From Flemingiibacterium sp964430755 (GTDB taxonomy: Bacteria > Bacillota > Clostridia > Oscillospirales > CAG-272): DNA of 18,130 bases. Position numbers and translations under genes: made by a program. The stretch spans positions 1-18,130 of the forward strand of contig CAYSFT010000046.1 of the NCBI GenBank assembly GCA_964430755.1, written 5' to 3'. This document shows positions 1 to 5,932 of this stretch, in pieces. The stretch's first letter is position 1; each line of letters begins with the position of its first letter. The notes under the pieces are model-generated. The model worked only from the letters and a program-made list of their open reading frames with translations. It was not told where the DNA came from and did not search any database.

Positions 1-1
1 A

Positions 2-361
2 TTATTTTGCGAGAGCTGCTTTAGCCTGCTCTGCGATTGCAGCAAACGCATCCTTATCGGAAACTGCGATCTCAGCGAGCATCTTACGGTTAAGATCAAT
101 GCCTGCAACCTTGAGACCGTGCATAAGAGTGGAGTAATTCATGCCGCAAACCTTTGCCTGCGCGGAGATTCTGGTGATCCAGAGAGCACGGAAGTCTCTC
201 TTCTTCATCTTTCTGCCGGCGAAAGCGTAGTTGCCGCTCTTCATTACCTGCTCTTTAGCCATCTTGAAGTGCTTGGATTTTGCTCCCCAGTAGCCCTTTG
301 CGAGCTTGAGCATTTTATTTCTTCTCTTGCGAGTCATCATCGCGCCTTTTACTCTTGCCAT
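2..361 (-). CDS. rplT: 50S ribosomal protein L20
   Basis: The 119-residue product is a full-length bacterial L20, which binds 23S rRNA early in assembly of the large subunit and in Firmicutes also represses its own operon through the leader RNA. The protein is highly basic and contains the family's recognisable N-terminal stretch (MARVKGAMMTRKRRNKMLKLAKGY split over residues 1-24) and the central SGNYAFAGRKMKKRDFR region near residue 42. ATG is preceded by GGAGG at a normal distance. It is the last visible gene of infC-rpmI-rplT, 37 bases after rpmI. The stop codon lies at the window edge, so the operon terminator is not visible. Confidence 0.98.
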   Translation of the reverse strand: MARVKGAMMTRKRRNKMLKLAKGYWGAKSKHFKMAKEQVMKSGNYAFAGRKMKKRDFRALWITRISAQAKVCGMNYSTLMHGLKVAGIDLNRKMLAEIAVSDKDAFAAIAEQAKAALAK

Positions 362-398
362 TTTATATTATCCTCCAAAAATTCTGCTTAGTGTGTGA

Positions 399-593
399 TT
401 ATTTGTTGATGAGAGATGCAATGGTGGGTGCCATTGAAGTGCTGAGATAGCCGTTCTTTCTGAGCTGTCTCTTTCTCTTTGCAGTCTTAAGGCCGAGCTT
501 ATGACGGCGATTTGTGTGATTGAGCTTTACCTTTCCGCTCTTTGTAAGAGAGAATCTCTTGGCTGTAGCCTTGTGAGTCTTTATTTTTGCCAT
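399..593 (-). CDS. rpmI: 50S ribosomal protein L35
   Basis: The 64-residue basic protein matches L35 in length and sequence (starts MAKIKTHKATAKRF, with NRRHKLGLKTAKRKRQLRK in the middle). L35 is a small component of the large ribosomal subunit. The start is supported by AAAAGGAG nine bases upstream of ATG. It sits between infC and rplT, the conserved order of this operon. The 93-base spacer to infC can form small hairpins, for example GTCCG/CGGAC near 620-640, but no terminator is visible there, so co-transcription is expected. Confidence 0.97.
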   Translation of the reverse strand: MAKIKTHKATAKRFSLTKSGKVKLNHTNRRHKLGLKTAKRKRQLRKNGYLSTSMAPTIASLINK

Positions 594-686
594 TTTCGTT
601 TACTCCTTTTGTGTATTCCGTCCGTAATTATGCGCCGGACATACGCGTGTTTTCAGTGCCGATAGCTTAAATTCACGGCAAAACAA

Positions 687-1211
687 TTACTTTGAAGCCT
701 GCTTTACGGGATTTACGATCATGCTCATGAAGCGACCTTCAAGTGTCGGGCGTTTGTCAACAGAGCCGAGTCCCTCGCAAGCCTGCTCGAATTTTTCAAG
801 CATTTCGCGTCCGAGATCCTGGTGACTCATTTCGCGTCCTCTGAATTTCACAACGACTCTGACCTTGTTGCCATCCCCGAGGAAACGGTGTGCGTGCTTA
901 ACCTTGGTTTCGAAGTCGTGTGTGTCGATACGGCAGGAAAGCTGAATTTCCTTAACCTCAACAGTGGTCTGTTTCTTCTTTGCTTCTTTTTCACGTTTGT
1001 CGCGCTCGAAACGGTACTTACCGTAATCCATGATACGGCATACCGGCGGCTCGGCATTCGGTGCCATGAGAACGAGGTCGAGATCCTTTTCATAAGCCAT
1101 CTCAAGAGCCTTGGATGTTGCGAGAACGCCGATCTGTTCGCCGTCATCGCCTATGATACGGACTTCCTTTGCCCTTATTTCTTCATTGATTTGCAGTTCC
1201 TTTGTGCTAAT
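687..1211 (-). CDS. infC: Translation initiation factor IF-3, AUU start
   Basis: IF-3 binds the 30S subunit, blocks premature joining of 50S and checks the start codon. Read from the ATT at 1211 the product is 174 residues, close to the family norm. It shows the N-terminal domain (INEEIRAKEVRIIGDDGEQ), the linker with DYGKYRFERDKREKEAKKK, and the C-terminal domain with KVKHAHRFLGDGNKVRVVVKFRGRE. I prefer this start because GGAGGT (1219-1224) sits 7 bases upstream and homology begins exactly there. AUU starts on infC are known from E. coli and Bacillus and allow IF-3 to repress its own translation. The in-frame ATG at 1283 lies inside the leader hairpins, and extension to it would translate the terminator, so it is probably not used. 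It is the first gene of the ribosomal-protein operon. Confidence 0.96.
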   Translation of the reverse strand: MSTKELQINEEIRAKEVRIIGDDGEQIGVLATSKALEMAYEKDLDLVLMAPNAEPPVCRIMDYGKYRFERDKREKEAKKKQTTVEVKEIQLSCRIDTHDFETKVKHAHRFLGDGNKVRVVVKFRGREMSHQDLGREMLEKFEQACEGLGSVDKRPTLEGRFMSMIVNPVKQASK

Positions 1212-1360
1212 TGCGGACACCTCCAAAACTAAAATAAAAAAATCGTGTGGAGAAGAAGCCTCCGCACGACATAAGACACTCATAGTGTCATTTTATCGGT
1301 TTTATTAACCGCTGTCATCAATTTGAGGCGGTGAGAACGGAGAGTTCTTCTTTCTTGTAC
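1212..1360 (-). promoter_or_regulatory. infC operon leader with probable attenuator
   Basis: About 150 bases separate the predicted transcription start from the infC start codon. In transcript order the leader holds a CGGTT/AACCG hairpin, a perfect GACACT-ATG-AGTGTC hairpin (1275-1289) and an intrinsic terminator (1231-1269). Upstream segments CTCCG and GCCTC could pair with CGGAGGC of the terminator arm and act as an antiterminator. In Bacillus, L20 controls this operon by leader-mediated termination. The same job here is inferred from gene order and structure. Confidence 0.7.
1231..1269 (-). terminator. Intrinsic terminator in infC leader
   Basis: On the minus strand TCGTGCGGAG pairs with CTCCACACGA (nine pairs, one C-A mismatch) around a 7-base loop and is followed by TTTTTTTATTTT. 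It ends only 6 bases before the infC ribosome site, so it would act as an attenuator rather than an end-of-gene signal. Confidence 0.85.
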
Positions 1361-1366
1361 CTTGGT

Positions 1367-1395
1367 ATTATACCATGCTTTCCCCATTTTGTCAA
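1367..1395 (-). promoter_or_regulatory. Sigma-A promoter of infC-rpmI-rplT
   Basis: Reading the minus strand, TTGACA (1390-1395) and TATAAT (1367-1372) are separated by exactly 17 bases, and TGG precedes the -10 box (extended -10). Both hexamers are perfect consensus, which fits a strong ribosomal-protein promoter. Confidence 0.9.
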
Positions 1396-1416
1396 GGGTT
1401 TTTTGAAAAATTATTT

Positions 1417-1854
1417 TTATTCTTCGAGATTTATAATATGCAATTCTTTTTTCTCAGCTCTTGCAAATGTTACTGCCGCACCTCCCCAACCGTGTGTCAC
1501 GAAGCAAAGTGCATATGCGCTGTTATCGACGAGCCAGCGATTTCTCGCCGGAATAGCGGCTTTGAAGTGATATTTCTCAAATCCGTCGGGATAGATCACA
1601 GAATCGTATTTTTCTTTATCGCAGATTTTAAAAGTGAGATACGGAATAACGAGATGACATTTGACACGCGGATACTCCGCCTTGATTTCAGAAACGACAC
1701 TTGCACAGGCAGAGTCAAACGCGCCCATACCGCCGCAGAGAAAATCGGTCACGCCGCACTCGATAAATTCGATTATTTTCGAGCGTATGAGAGCGCGGTC
1801 AAGACCGTAGATATCTCTATGACCGATAAACGTCGCGGTCGTCTCTCTGTTCAT
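1417..1854 (-). CDS. SLOG/DUF1273-like nucleotide-binding protein
   Basis: The 145-residue protein begins TATFIGHRDIYG and carries FLCGGMGAFDSAC (residues 38-50), IPARNRWLVDNS and HGWGGA. This is the pattern of small Rossmann-like proteins of the SLOG/YpsA superfamily, which are thought to bind a nucleotide or nucleotide-like ligand. The exact function is unknown. I chose the second ATG (1854) over that at 1863 because AAAGGG is 9 bases upstream of it and immediately abuts the first. It has its own promoter and is divergent from the XRE regulator at 2019. Its 3' end is only some 20 bases from the infC promoter, and no terminator is visible between them. Confidence 0.8.
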   Translation of the reverse strand: MNRETTATFIGHRDIYGLDRALIRSKIIEFIECGVTDFLCGGMGAFDSACASVVSEIKAEYPRVKCHLVIPYLTFKICDKEKYDSVIYPDGFEKYHFKAAIPARNRWLVDNSAYALCFVTHGWGGAAVTFARAEKKELHIINLEE

Positions 1855-1887
1855 TGTAAGCATCCCTTTTTATGTTGTATTTTTTAT

Positions 1888-1916
1888 ATTGTAGCATACA
1901 GCGAGCCAAAAATCAA
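1888..1916 (-). promoter_or_regulatory. Sigma-A promoter of the SLOG gene
   Basis: On the minus strand TTGATT (1911-1916) and TACAAT (1888-1893) are 17 bases apart, about 35 bases upstream of the chosen start codon. Confidence 0.7.
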
Positions 1917-2018
1917 TACTTTTGGGGCTATTTCTCCCTAAAATATTGTATACTGTGTTTTCAATATAACTTATACTAATGGTGTATATGTAACGCTGAT
2001 AGTATAGGTGGTATGGTC

Positions 2019-2354
2019 ATGAATCTTAATTCAATCGGAAAAAACATCCGAAAATACAGAACTGCAAAAAAGATACCTCGCGAGAAACTTGCAGAAATGG
2101 TCGATATAAGTTTAAATTATATGGGACAGATTGAGCGCAGTGAAAAGCTTCCATCGTTTGAGACGTTCATAGCCATCGCGAATGCGCTTGAAGTATCAGC
2201 AGATATGCTTTTATGCGACGTAGTTACAGCGAGCTATGCGGTAAAGGATTCGCTTCTGCACGAGAAGATAAGCAAGCTGTCGGACAAGGATCGCGCGAGA
2301 ATCTACGATGTCATTGACACGCTTATCAAGCACTCGATTCAGGTGAAGCCGTGA
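2019..2354 (+). CDS. XRE-family transcriptional regulator
   Basis: The 111-residue protein has an N-terminal helix-turn-helix of the XRE/Cro-CI type (residues about 5-60; IGKNIRKYRTAKKIPREKL, then LNYMGQIERSEKLPSFETF), followed by a 45-residue helical tail containing KISKLSDKDRARIYDVIDTL. The start at 2019 is preferred over the ATG at 2013 because AGGTGG ends 7 bases upstream of it. The upstream region carries TATACTA at 1972-1978 and its complement TAGTATA at 2000-2006, a possible operator. Targets are unknown. The divergent SLOG gene is the nearest candidate. Confidence 0.85.
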   Translation: MNLNSIGKNIRKYRTAKKIPREKLAEMVDISLNYMGQIERSEKLPSFETFIAIANALEVSADMLLCDVVTASYAVKDSLLHEKISKLSDKDRARIYDVIDTLIKHSIQVKP

Positions 2355-2382
2355 GTCGGCTTTTCGCGGCTACAACTTTCCC

Positions 2383-2437
2383 AAAGCCTTCCCTCGGGGG
2401 AAGGTAGCACGCCGTGAGGCGTGACGGATGAGGGCAA
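2383..2437 (+). repeat. Short double-hairpin element A
   Basis: The element reads AAAGCC, then hairpin 1 (CCTTCCC/GGGAAGG, 2387-2404), hairpin 2 (CACGC/GCGTG, 2408-2423), then the conserved tail ACGGATGAGGGCAA. It lies just after the XRE gene. No separate U-tract follows, so it is not a standard terminator. Two more inverted repeats follow it: TCGAAGC/GCTTCGA (2440-2458) and CGAGGAGG/CCTCCTCG (2472-2517). Confidence 0.85.
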
Positions 2438-2541
2438 CCTCGAAGCGCACTGCTTCGAACTTCGCGTAATTCGAGGAGGATGGGACACCAGCTGGCGCAG
2501 GTTTCTCACCCTCCTCGGACTCCTCCCGTCTTCCTTGGCTG

Positions 2542-2653
2542 CGCTCGGTTCGCGCTCAACTCCGCCTGACGGCTTCGGATTCGCTTTGTCAGCCGTAACC
2601 GTTTGTCCGCCGCCAGCTTCGTCGGCGGCTCATTGGCTTCATTGCTTCTTTAG
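2542..2653 (-). repeat. Long dispersed repeat L1
   Basis: On the minus strand this is a copy of the module also found at 17850 and 18025. Shared landmarks are AAGAAGCAATGAAGCCA, a GCCGCC/GGCGGC hairpin around GACGAAGCT, GACAAAGCGAAT, GTCAGGCGGAGTTGAGCG and CGAACCGAGCG. It abuts the tandem short elements at 2669, as L3 abuts element E. The open frames that cross it look like repeat translation, not genes. Confidence 0.85.
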
Positions 2654-2668
2654 TGCTCAAAGTTACTC

Positions 2669-2768
2669 AAAGCCTCTCACCCTGGGAGAGGTGGCACGAA
2701 GTGCCGGAGAGGGTGCCTTCTCCAGTGGGAGAAGGTGGCACGTCGTAAGACGTGACGGATGAGGGCAA
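2669..2768 (+). repeat. Tandem short double-hairpin elements B1 and B2
   Basis: B1 has hairpins CCTCTC/GAGAGG (2673-2691) and GGCAC/GTGCC (2693-2705). B2 has CCTTCTC/GAGAAGG (2716-2735) and CACGTC/GACGTG (2739-2754), then the tail ACGGATGAGGGCAA. Stem sequences differ from element A but remain complementary. The end of B2 touches the U-tract of the GNAT terminator. Confidence 0.85.
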
Positions 2769-2800
2769 AAAAACGGTACTGCATGATAACGCAATACCGT
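2767..2800 (-). terminator. Terminator of the GNAT operon
   Basis: On the minus strand ACGGTA pairs with TACCGT (2795-2800 with 2773-2778), extended by three more pairs across one mismatch, and is followed by six or seven T. It starts 6 bases after the GNAT stop codon. Confidence 0.85.
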
Positions 2801-2806
2801 TCATTT

Positions 2807-3280
2807 TTATAACCACATATCCATTCTGCGTTTTTGCGTAATGAATCCAAAACGCTCGTAAAAACGCCGTGCACCCTCGTTGAATTCCCAAACGTCGAGA
2901 TCCATACGGTTGCAGCCAACAGACTTTGCATAAGCTATAACGTGCTCCATAAGTGCACCGCCGACTCCCTCTCCGCGGCACGTTTCATCTATACAAACAT
3001 CGTCGAGATGTATCGTTTTCATGTCGAAAAGCATGGTGCTGTCTTTGGTTTCCGTGATGATACCGAAGATGTAACCGACCACTTTTTCGTCGGCAACGGC
3101 AACAAAAATGGGACGCTCATCGTCTGCCATGATCTCGCAAAGCTCGGTGGCTGTGTATTTTGTGCCGTTCACGCGGAAAAGATCCGGGCGGCCCTTTTGA
3201 TGTATCGCTTCAACCTGTGAAAGAAGCTCGAGTATGCCGTCTGTATCCGTCGGAACGGCACGGCGAATTGTTATATTCAT
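2807..3280 (-). CDS. GNAT-family N-acetyltransferase
   Basis: The 157-residue protein has the standard length and motifs of a GNAT enzyme, which transfers an acetyl group from acetyl-CoA to an amine. Residues 1-20 (MNITIRRAVPTDTDGILELL) form the opening strand and helix. The beta-4 strand is IHLDDVCID, the acetyl-CoA pyrophosphate loop is CRGEGVGGAL (residues 101-110), and the C-terminal GARRFYERFGF is typical. The substrate cannot be told from sequence. The gene starts 3 bases after the membrane protein gene and its GAGGTGG ribosome site lies within the end of that gene, so the two form an operon closed by the terminator at 2767-2800. Confidence 0.93.
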   Translation of the reverse strand: MNITIRRAVPTDTDGILELLSQVEAIHQKGRPDLFRVNGTKYTATELCEIMADDERPIFVAVADEKVVGYIFGIITETKDSTMLFDMKTIHLDDVCIDETCRGEGVGGALMEHVIAYAKSVGCNRMDLDVWEFNEGARRFYERFGFITQKRRMDMWL

Positions 3281-3283
3281 TGT

Positions 3284-3955
3284 TCAACCACCTCGCTGTT
3301 GTGTTTTTTTGCCATCAAGCAGACGCAAAAGTCCGCGGCAAAGAAAATATCCTAAAATAAAATAGATTACCATATTTATATAAGGCGTCGCTATTGTCAG
3401 CCATTCCGAGCTGTTCTGCGGTGCCCAATTTTCATATTCTTTGGCGGTTTCACGGAAGATACTAACCGTTTCAACGACATTCATGATAAATTCGGAAAGC
3501 AATATCACACCCGTGCATAGCATATGCGATCTGCCGCGCTTAACAAGCAGGAATGTTACTAACGCAGTCACCGCAAGTCTCAATGCGTCAAGCGCGACAC
3601 GTAAAGCATTATAGCCTACAAATTTCGGCGTGAGTATCTCTTTTCCATAATAATAAACGTCCACAAAGATCGCCGCCGCGCAGACAACGACAAGCGACAA
3701 GGCAACAATCAACGATATTTTCAGCCGTTCGCCTTTTCTTCTGAATGCCCACGCAAGGCAGAACGCCATCGCATATACGATCAGAATATCGAGCGCACTG
3801 TACAGCTCGTGCAATAGTTCGCTCACCCAATCGGCATATGCAATGTCACTGAGCGCGGATATGTAAAAGGGCCATACAACGACCGTATTGATCATCGGAA
3901 CTATAAACGCCGAAACAAGCGTAAGTACCGTCAGGCGCGTGAAAATTCGTTTCAT
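3284..3955 (-). CDS. Multi-pass membrane protein of unknown function
   Basis: I do not recognise this 223-residue family. It shows five or six hydrophobic segments: about residues 8-32, 55-71, 80-102, 118-138, 144-166 and 189-210. Short charged loops such as RRKGERLK (after segment 2) and a C-terminal DGKKTQQRGG suggest a cytoplasmic C-terminus. No catalytic motif is visible. The start is supported by GGGAG 7 bases upstream of ATG. It is the first gene of a two-gene operon with the GNAT enzyme. Confidence 0.85.
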   Translation of the reverse strand: MKRIFTRLTVLTLVSAFIVPMINTVVVWPFYISALSDIAYADWVSELLHELYSALDILIVYAMAFCLAWAFRRKGERLKISLIVALSLVVVCAAAIFVDVYYYGKEILTPKFVGYNALRVALDALRLAVTALVTFLLVKRGRSHMLCTGVILLSEFIMNVVETVSIFRETAKEYENWAPQNSSEWLTIATPYINMVIYFILGYFLCRGLLRLLDGKKTQQRGG

Positions 3956-3986
3956 TTTTTATCTCCCGTTTTTTATTACAGATTTA

Positions 3987-3995
3987 AGTATAGCA
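3987..3995 (-). promoter_or_regulatory. Possible extended -10 promoter
   Basis: On the minus strand TGCTATACT lies about 30 bases upstream of the membrane protein start. The TGn extension could offset the lack of a good -35 box at 17 bases. This is the only promoter candidate I see for the two-gene operon. Confidence 0.4.
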
Positions 3996-4073
3996 CAGCC
4001 TTTAAAAAACAGTATTACCGTTGTGTTTTCAATCTGTTAATTATTAATAAACAAAAAATTAAAAAAGAAAAAT

Positions 4074-4087
4074 CGAACAACCGTTTG
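4074..4087 (+). promoter_or_regulatory. LexA operator (Gram-positive SOS box)
   Basis: CGAAC-AACC-GTTTG differs by one base from the CGAAC-N4-GTTCG box bound by Firmicute LexA. It overlaps the first bases of the lexA -35 element, so bound LexA would block its own promoter. A weaker GAAC-AAAT-GATC follows at 4127-4138. Confidence 0.85.
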
Positions 4088-4113
4088 CATTTTTGAAAAA
4101 AGTGTGGTATAAT
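4085..4113 (+). promoter_or_regulatory. lexA promoter
   Basis: TTGCAT (4085-4090) and TATAAT (4108-4113) are 17 bases apart, with TGG before the -10 box. The -35 overlaps the LexA operator. Confidence 0.85.
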
Positions 4114-4154
4114 TATTCTGAAAAGAGAACAAATGATCTTTATGGGAGGTTACT

Positions 4155-4769
4155 ATGGCAAACAATCTTACCGAACGTGAACGCGCTATATTCGAATATA
4201 TCAAGAAAACCATCCGCAGTGAAGGATATGCACCGAGTGTGCGCGATATCTGCACCGCGCTCAACATGAAGAGCACCTCAACCGTGCATACATACCTCGC
4301 AAAGCTTGAGGAAAAGGGACTCATCCAAAAGGATGCCGGAAAAAGCCGTGCTCTGCGCGTTGACAGCACAACGTCATCGGACACATCAACCATGCGTGTA
4401 CCGATTCTCGGCAAGGTTGCGGCAGGAATGCCGATTCTCGCTGTTGAAAACTTTGACGGATACATTGATTTTCCTCGTCCGTCCTCGCGTCTTTCATCGA
4501 ATGACGTTTTCGCGCTGAAGGTACAGGGCGAGAGTATGATCGAGGTTGGCATCATGGACGGCGACCTTATCGTCGTTGAAAAATGCAACACCGCAAATAA
4601 CGGTGATATAATCGTAGCGTTGGTTGAGGACGAAGCAACCGTTAAAACCTTCTACCGCGAGGATAACCGTTTCCGACTCCAGCCGGAGAATTCATCAATG
4701 AAGCCGATTTACGTTAACGAGCTTATCGTTCTCGGCAAGGTTGTCGCTTCGATGAGATTTTACAGATAA
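4155..4769 (+). CDS. lexA: LexA, SOS response repressor
   Basis: LexA represses DNA-damage genes and cuts itself when RecA is activated. The 204-residue protein has the family's length. It has a winged helix-turn-helix (residues 5-68; GYAPSVRDICTALNMKSTST then YLAKLEEKGLI). Its S24 protease domain has the cleavage site Ala90-Gly91 in VAAGMPILA, nucleophile Ser127 in QGESM and general base Lys164 in TVKTF. All key residues are present, so it should be functional. ATG follows GGGAGGT at 5-6 bases. It stands alone, with an operator-bearing promoter upstream and a strong terminator immediately downstream, which implies simple negative autoregulation. Confidence 0.98.
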   Translation: MANNLTERERAIFEYIKKTIRSEGYAPSVRDICTALNMKSTSTVHTYLAKLEEKGLIQKDAGKSRALRVDSTTSSDTSTMRVPILGKVAAGMPILAVENFDGYIDFPRPSSRLSSNDVFALKVQGESMIEVGIMDGDLIVVEKCNTANNGDIIVALVEDEATVKTFYREDNRFRLQPENSSMKPIYVNELIVLGKVVASMRFYR

Positions 4770-4776
4770 AATTCGA

Positions 4777-4801
4777 GGGTGTGCGAAAGCACACCCTTTT
4801 T
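4777..4801 (+). terminator. lexA terminator
   Basis: GGGTGTGC-GAAA-GCACACCC is a perfect 8-pair stem with a stable tetraloop, followed by TTTTT, eight bases after the lexA stop. Confidence 0.93.
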
Positions 4802-4807
4802 GTAAGC

Positions 4808-5020
4808 TCACTTGTACCTTGTCGGAATATCGGTCTGCCCGAGAAGATAGTCAATGCTCGTGTTATAAAATCGCGCAAGCTTTATAAGTATGGTCGTCGG
4901 GATATCGTTTTCACCCGTCTCGTATTTGGAATAACCGGTTTGTGACATTCCAAGCATCTTTGCAACAGTATTTTGCGTCAAGTCCCGATCTTCCCGTAAA
5001 TCTCTGATTCGTTGATACAT
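4808..5020 (-). CDS. Small XRE-family repressor
   Basis: The 70-residue protein is almost only a helix-turn-helix: YQRIRDLREDRDLTQ, then KMLGMSQTGYSKYETGEND, then LIKLARFYNTSIDYLLG. The last motif is typical of Cro/CI-like regulators in Firmicutes. I chose ATG at 5020 because GAGGG ends 7 bases upstream; an in-frame GTG at 5026 would be only one base from it. A perfect palindrome and a degenerate copy lie next to the -10 box of its own promoter. A third copy of half the motif sits in the promoter of the divergent gene at 5285. This suggests it controls both itself and that gene. It converges on lexA, whose terminator separates them. Confidence 0.88.
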   Translation of the reverse strand: MYQRIRDLREDRDLTQNTVAKMLGMSQTGYSKYETGENDIPTTILIKLARFYNTSIDYLLGQTDIPTRYK

Positions 5021-5056
5021 CGTCACACCCTCTTTATTTTATTGTTCCCAATAAAA

Positions 5057-5083
5057 ATTATAATATAACCTGAAATAGGGTAT
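5057..5083 (-). promoter_or_regulatory. XRE gene -10 box with adjoining operator O1
   Basis: On the minus strand TATAAT (5057-5062) lies about 37 bases upstream of the chosen start. Immediately upstream of it is a degenerate palindrome (5065-5083), ATAACCTG-AAA-TAGGGTAT, with two arm mismatches relative to O2. No convincing -35 box is visible at 17 bases. A protein bound there would cover the promoter spacer. Confidence 0.6.
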
Positions 5084-5089
5084 TGGCTT

Positions 5090-5108
5090 TTAACCTGAAA
5101 CAGGTTAA
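5090..5108. promoter_or_regulatory. Perfect palindromic operator O2
   Basis: TTAACCTG-AAA-CAGGTTAA is a perfect 8+8 inverted repeat with a 3-base centre, a good size for an XRE dimer. On the plus strand it is followed after 2 bases by TATAAT (5111-5116), which could be a second rightward -10 box, though its -35 (TTTTAA) is weak. Confidence 0.7.
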
Positions 5109-5190
5109 TGTATAATTTGTTGAGTCAACGTGTCGAATATTTTTGGTTTTTGTGCTTTTCGCGGAAAAATTAAAAAATGTCCGAAAAGCC

Positions 5191-5219
5191 TTGACTTTTC
5201 GCCTGAAACACAGTATAAT
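5191..5219 (+). promoter_or_regulatory. Promoter of the 5285 gene with operator half-site O3
   Basis: TTGACT (5191-5196) and TATAAT (5214-5219) are 17 bases apart. Within the spacer CCTGAAACA (5202-5210) repeats nine bases of O2 exactly, so the XRE repressor could occupy this promoter. Confidence 0.8.
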
Positions 5220-5284
5220 ATTATCCACAGTAACACTTTACCGTGTTGTATTTTTCGACATTCGCATTAACAAGGAGACCACTG

Positions 5285-5641
5285 ATGATCGATTGTCATA
5301 TCCCCGTATTTTTAATGACCAAAAATCAAATCTTTTCCATTCTCGCGGACTTTGCATGGATATTTATTATAATCCTCGCCGTCATCGCGGTTGTGATTAT
5401 ACTGAACCGTGATGTTATAAAGGATATCATATCAAGTCAGAATCCGCGCTTTCGAATCAGCGAGGATCGCAAAAAATTCGATAAAACCTTCGAAAACAAC
5501 CAATCTGTAAGCCAAATGATTAATAATGGCGAAGCAGGTTTTGTAAACTGCGCCCATTGCAAGCATATCAAAAGCTGCAAAAAATGCAGCGAAACCGATT
5601 ACGACATTGCCGACACTGTATGCGGCGATTATGAGCTGTAA
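5285..5641 (+). CDS. Single-pass membrane protein with Cys/His-rich tail
   Basis: I do not recognise this 118-residue family. A hydrophobic segment spans about residues 18-40 (FSILADFAWIFIIILAVIAV), followed by a charged region. A C-terminal cluster, CAHCKHIKSCKKC (residues 89-101) plus Cys113, resembles a small metal-binding knuckle. Positive residues after the segment (NRDVIKD) suggest a cytoplasmic C-terminus. The start is chosen by AAGGAG 8 bases upstream of ATG 5285; in-frame upstream codons lie beyond this ribosome site. It is transcribed from a good promoter carrying a half-copy of the XRE operator and is divergent from the XRE gene. A role in metal or redox sensing is possible but unproven. 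Confidence 0.75.
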   Translation: MIDCHIPVFLMTKNQIFSILADFAWIFIIILAVIAVVIILNRDVIKDIISSQNPRFRISEDRKKFDKTFENNQSVSQMINNGEAGFVNCAHCKHIKSCKKCSETDYDIADTVCGDYEL

Positions 5642-5746
5642 CACACGGCACATCTAAACTTCGGCGAACTTCTTCATGCCGTTGGCGGTATAGTATGTTC
5701 AGGAACACTTCCCGGCACAGGCTCCTCCCAAAACGGCAACCTCGCA
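5642..5746 (+). other. Possible structured 3' region, no gene seen
   Basis: The roughly 100 bases between the 5285 gene and its likely terminator encode no credible protein. GCCGTT (5678-5683) can pair with AACGGC (5732-5737), enclosing a TGTT-CAGG-AACA stem-loop (5696-5707). The segment is more GC-rich than the spacers around it. It could be a structured 3' UTR or small RNA, or nothing in particular. I do not recognise a known RNA family. Confidence 0.25.
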
Positions 5747-5797
5747 AAACGGATACATTTTTTCTCTTCGGAGAGGATTGTGTCCGTTTTTTCTTTT
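5747..5797 (+). terminator. Terminator downstream of the 5285 gene
   Basis: AAACGGATACA pairs with TGTGTCCGTTT with one mismatch, and the enclosed segment forms a second hairpin, CTCTTCGGAGAG. The stem runs into TTTTTTCTTTTT. Confidence 0.75.
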
Positions 5798-5837
5798 TGC
5801 ATTTGTGTTACCTTCAAAAACTTTTTACGCATAACTG

Positions 5838-5866
5838 TTGACAAAAAGCTCTGAAAATCGTATAAT
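5838..5866 (+). promoter_or_regulatory. Sigma-A promoter of the phosphoesterase gene
   Basis: TTGACA (5838-5843) and TATAAT (5861-5866) are perfect consensus boxes 17 bases apart, about 67 bases upstream of the start codon. Confidence 0.9.
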
Positions 5867-5932
5867 ATATTTATATAGATTAAAATCGGGAGTATTGTGT
5901 ATTTTTGCAGTGACTCGGGAAAGGGGGCGTCA

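Noticed and set aside
2421..2762. 113-residue plus-strand open frame
   Set aside because: It lies entirely in repeat elements A, L1 and B; its protein (GEVARSAGEGAFSSGRR and similar) is translated repeat and has no ribosome site.
2383..2768. CRISPR array
   Set aside because: Copies are irregularly spaced, in both orientations and internally variable, with no unique spacers between constant repeats and no cas genes.
5143..5412. 89-residue plus-strand open frame upstream of and into the 5285 gene
   Set aside because: It spans a consensus promoter, lacks a ribosome site and is out of frame with the better supported gene.
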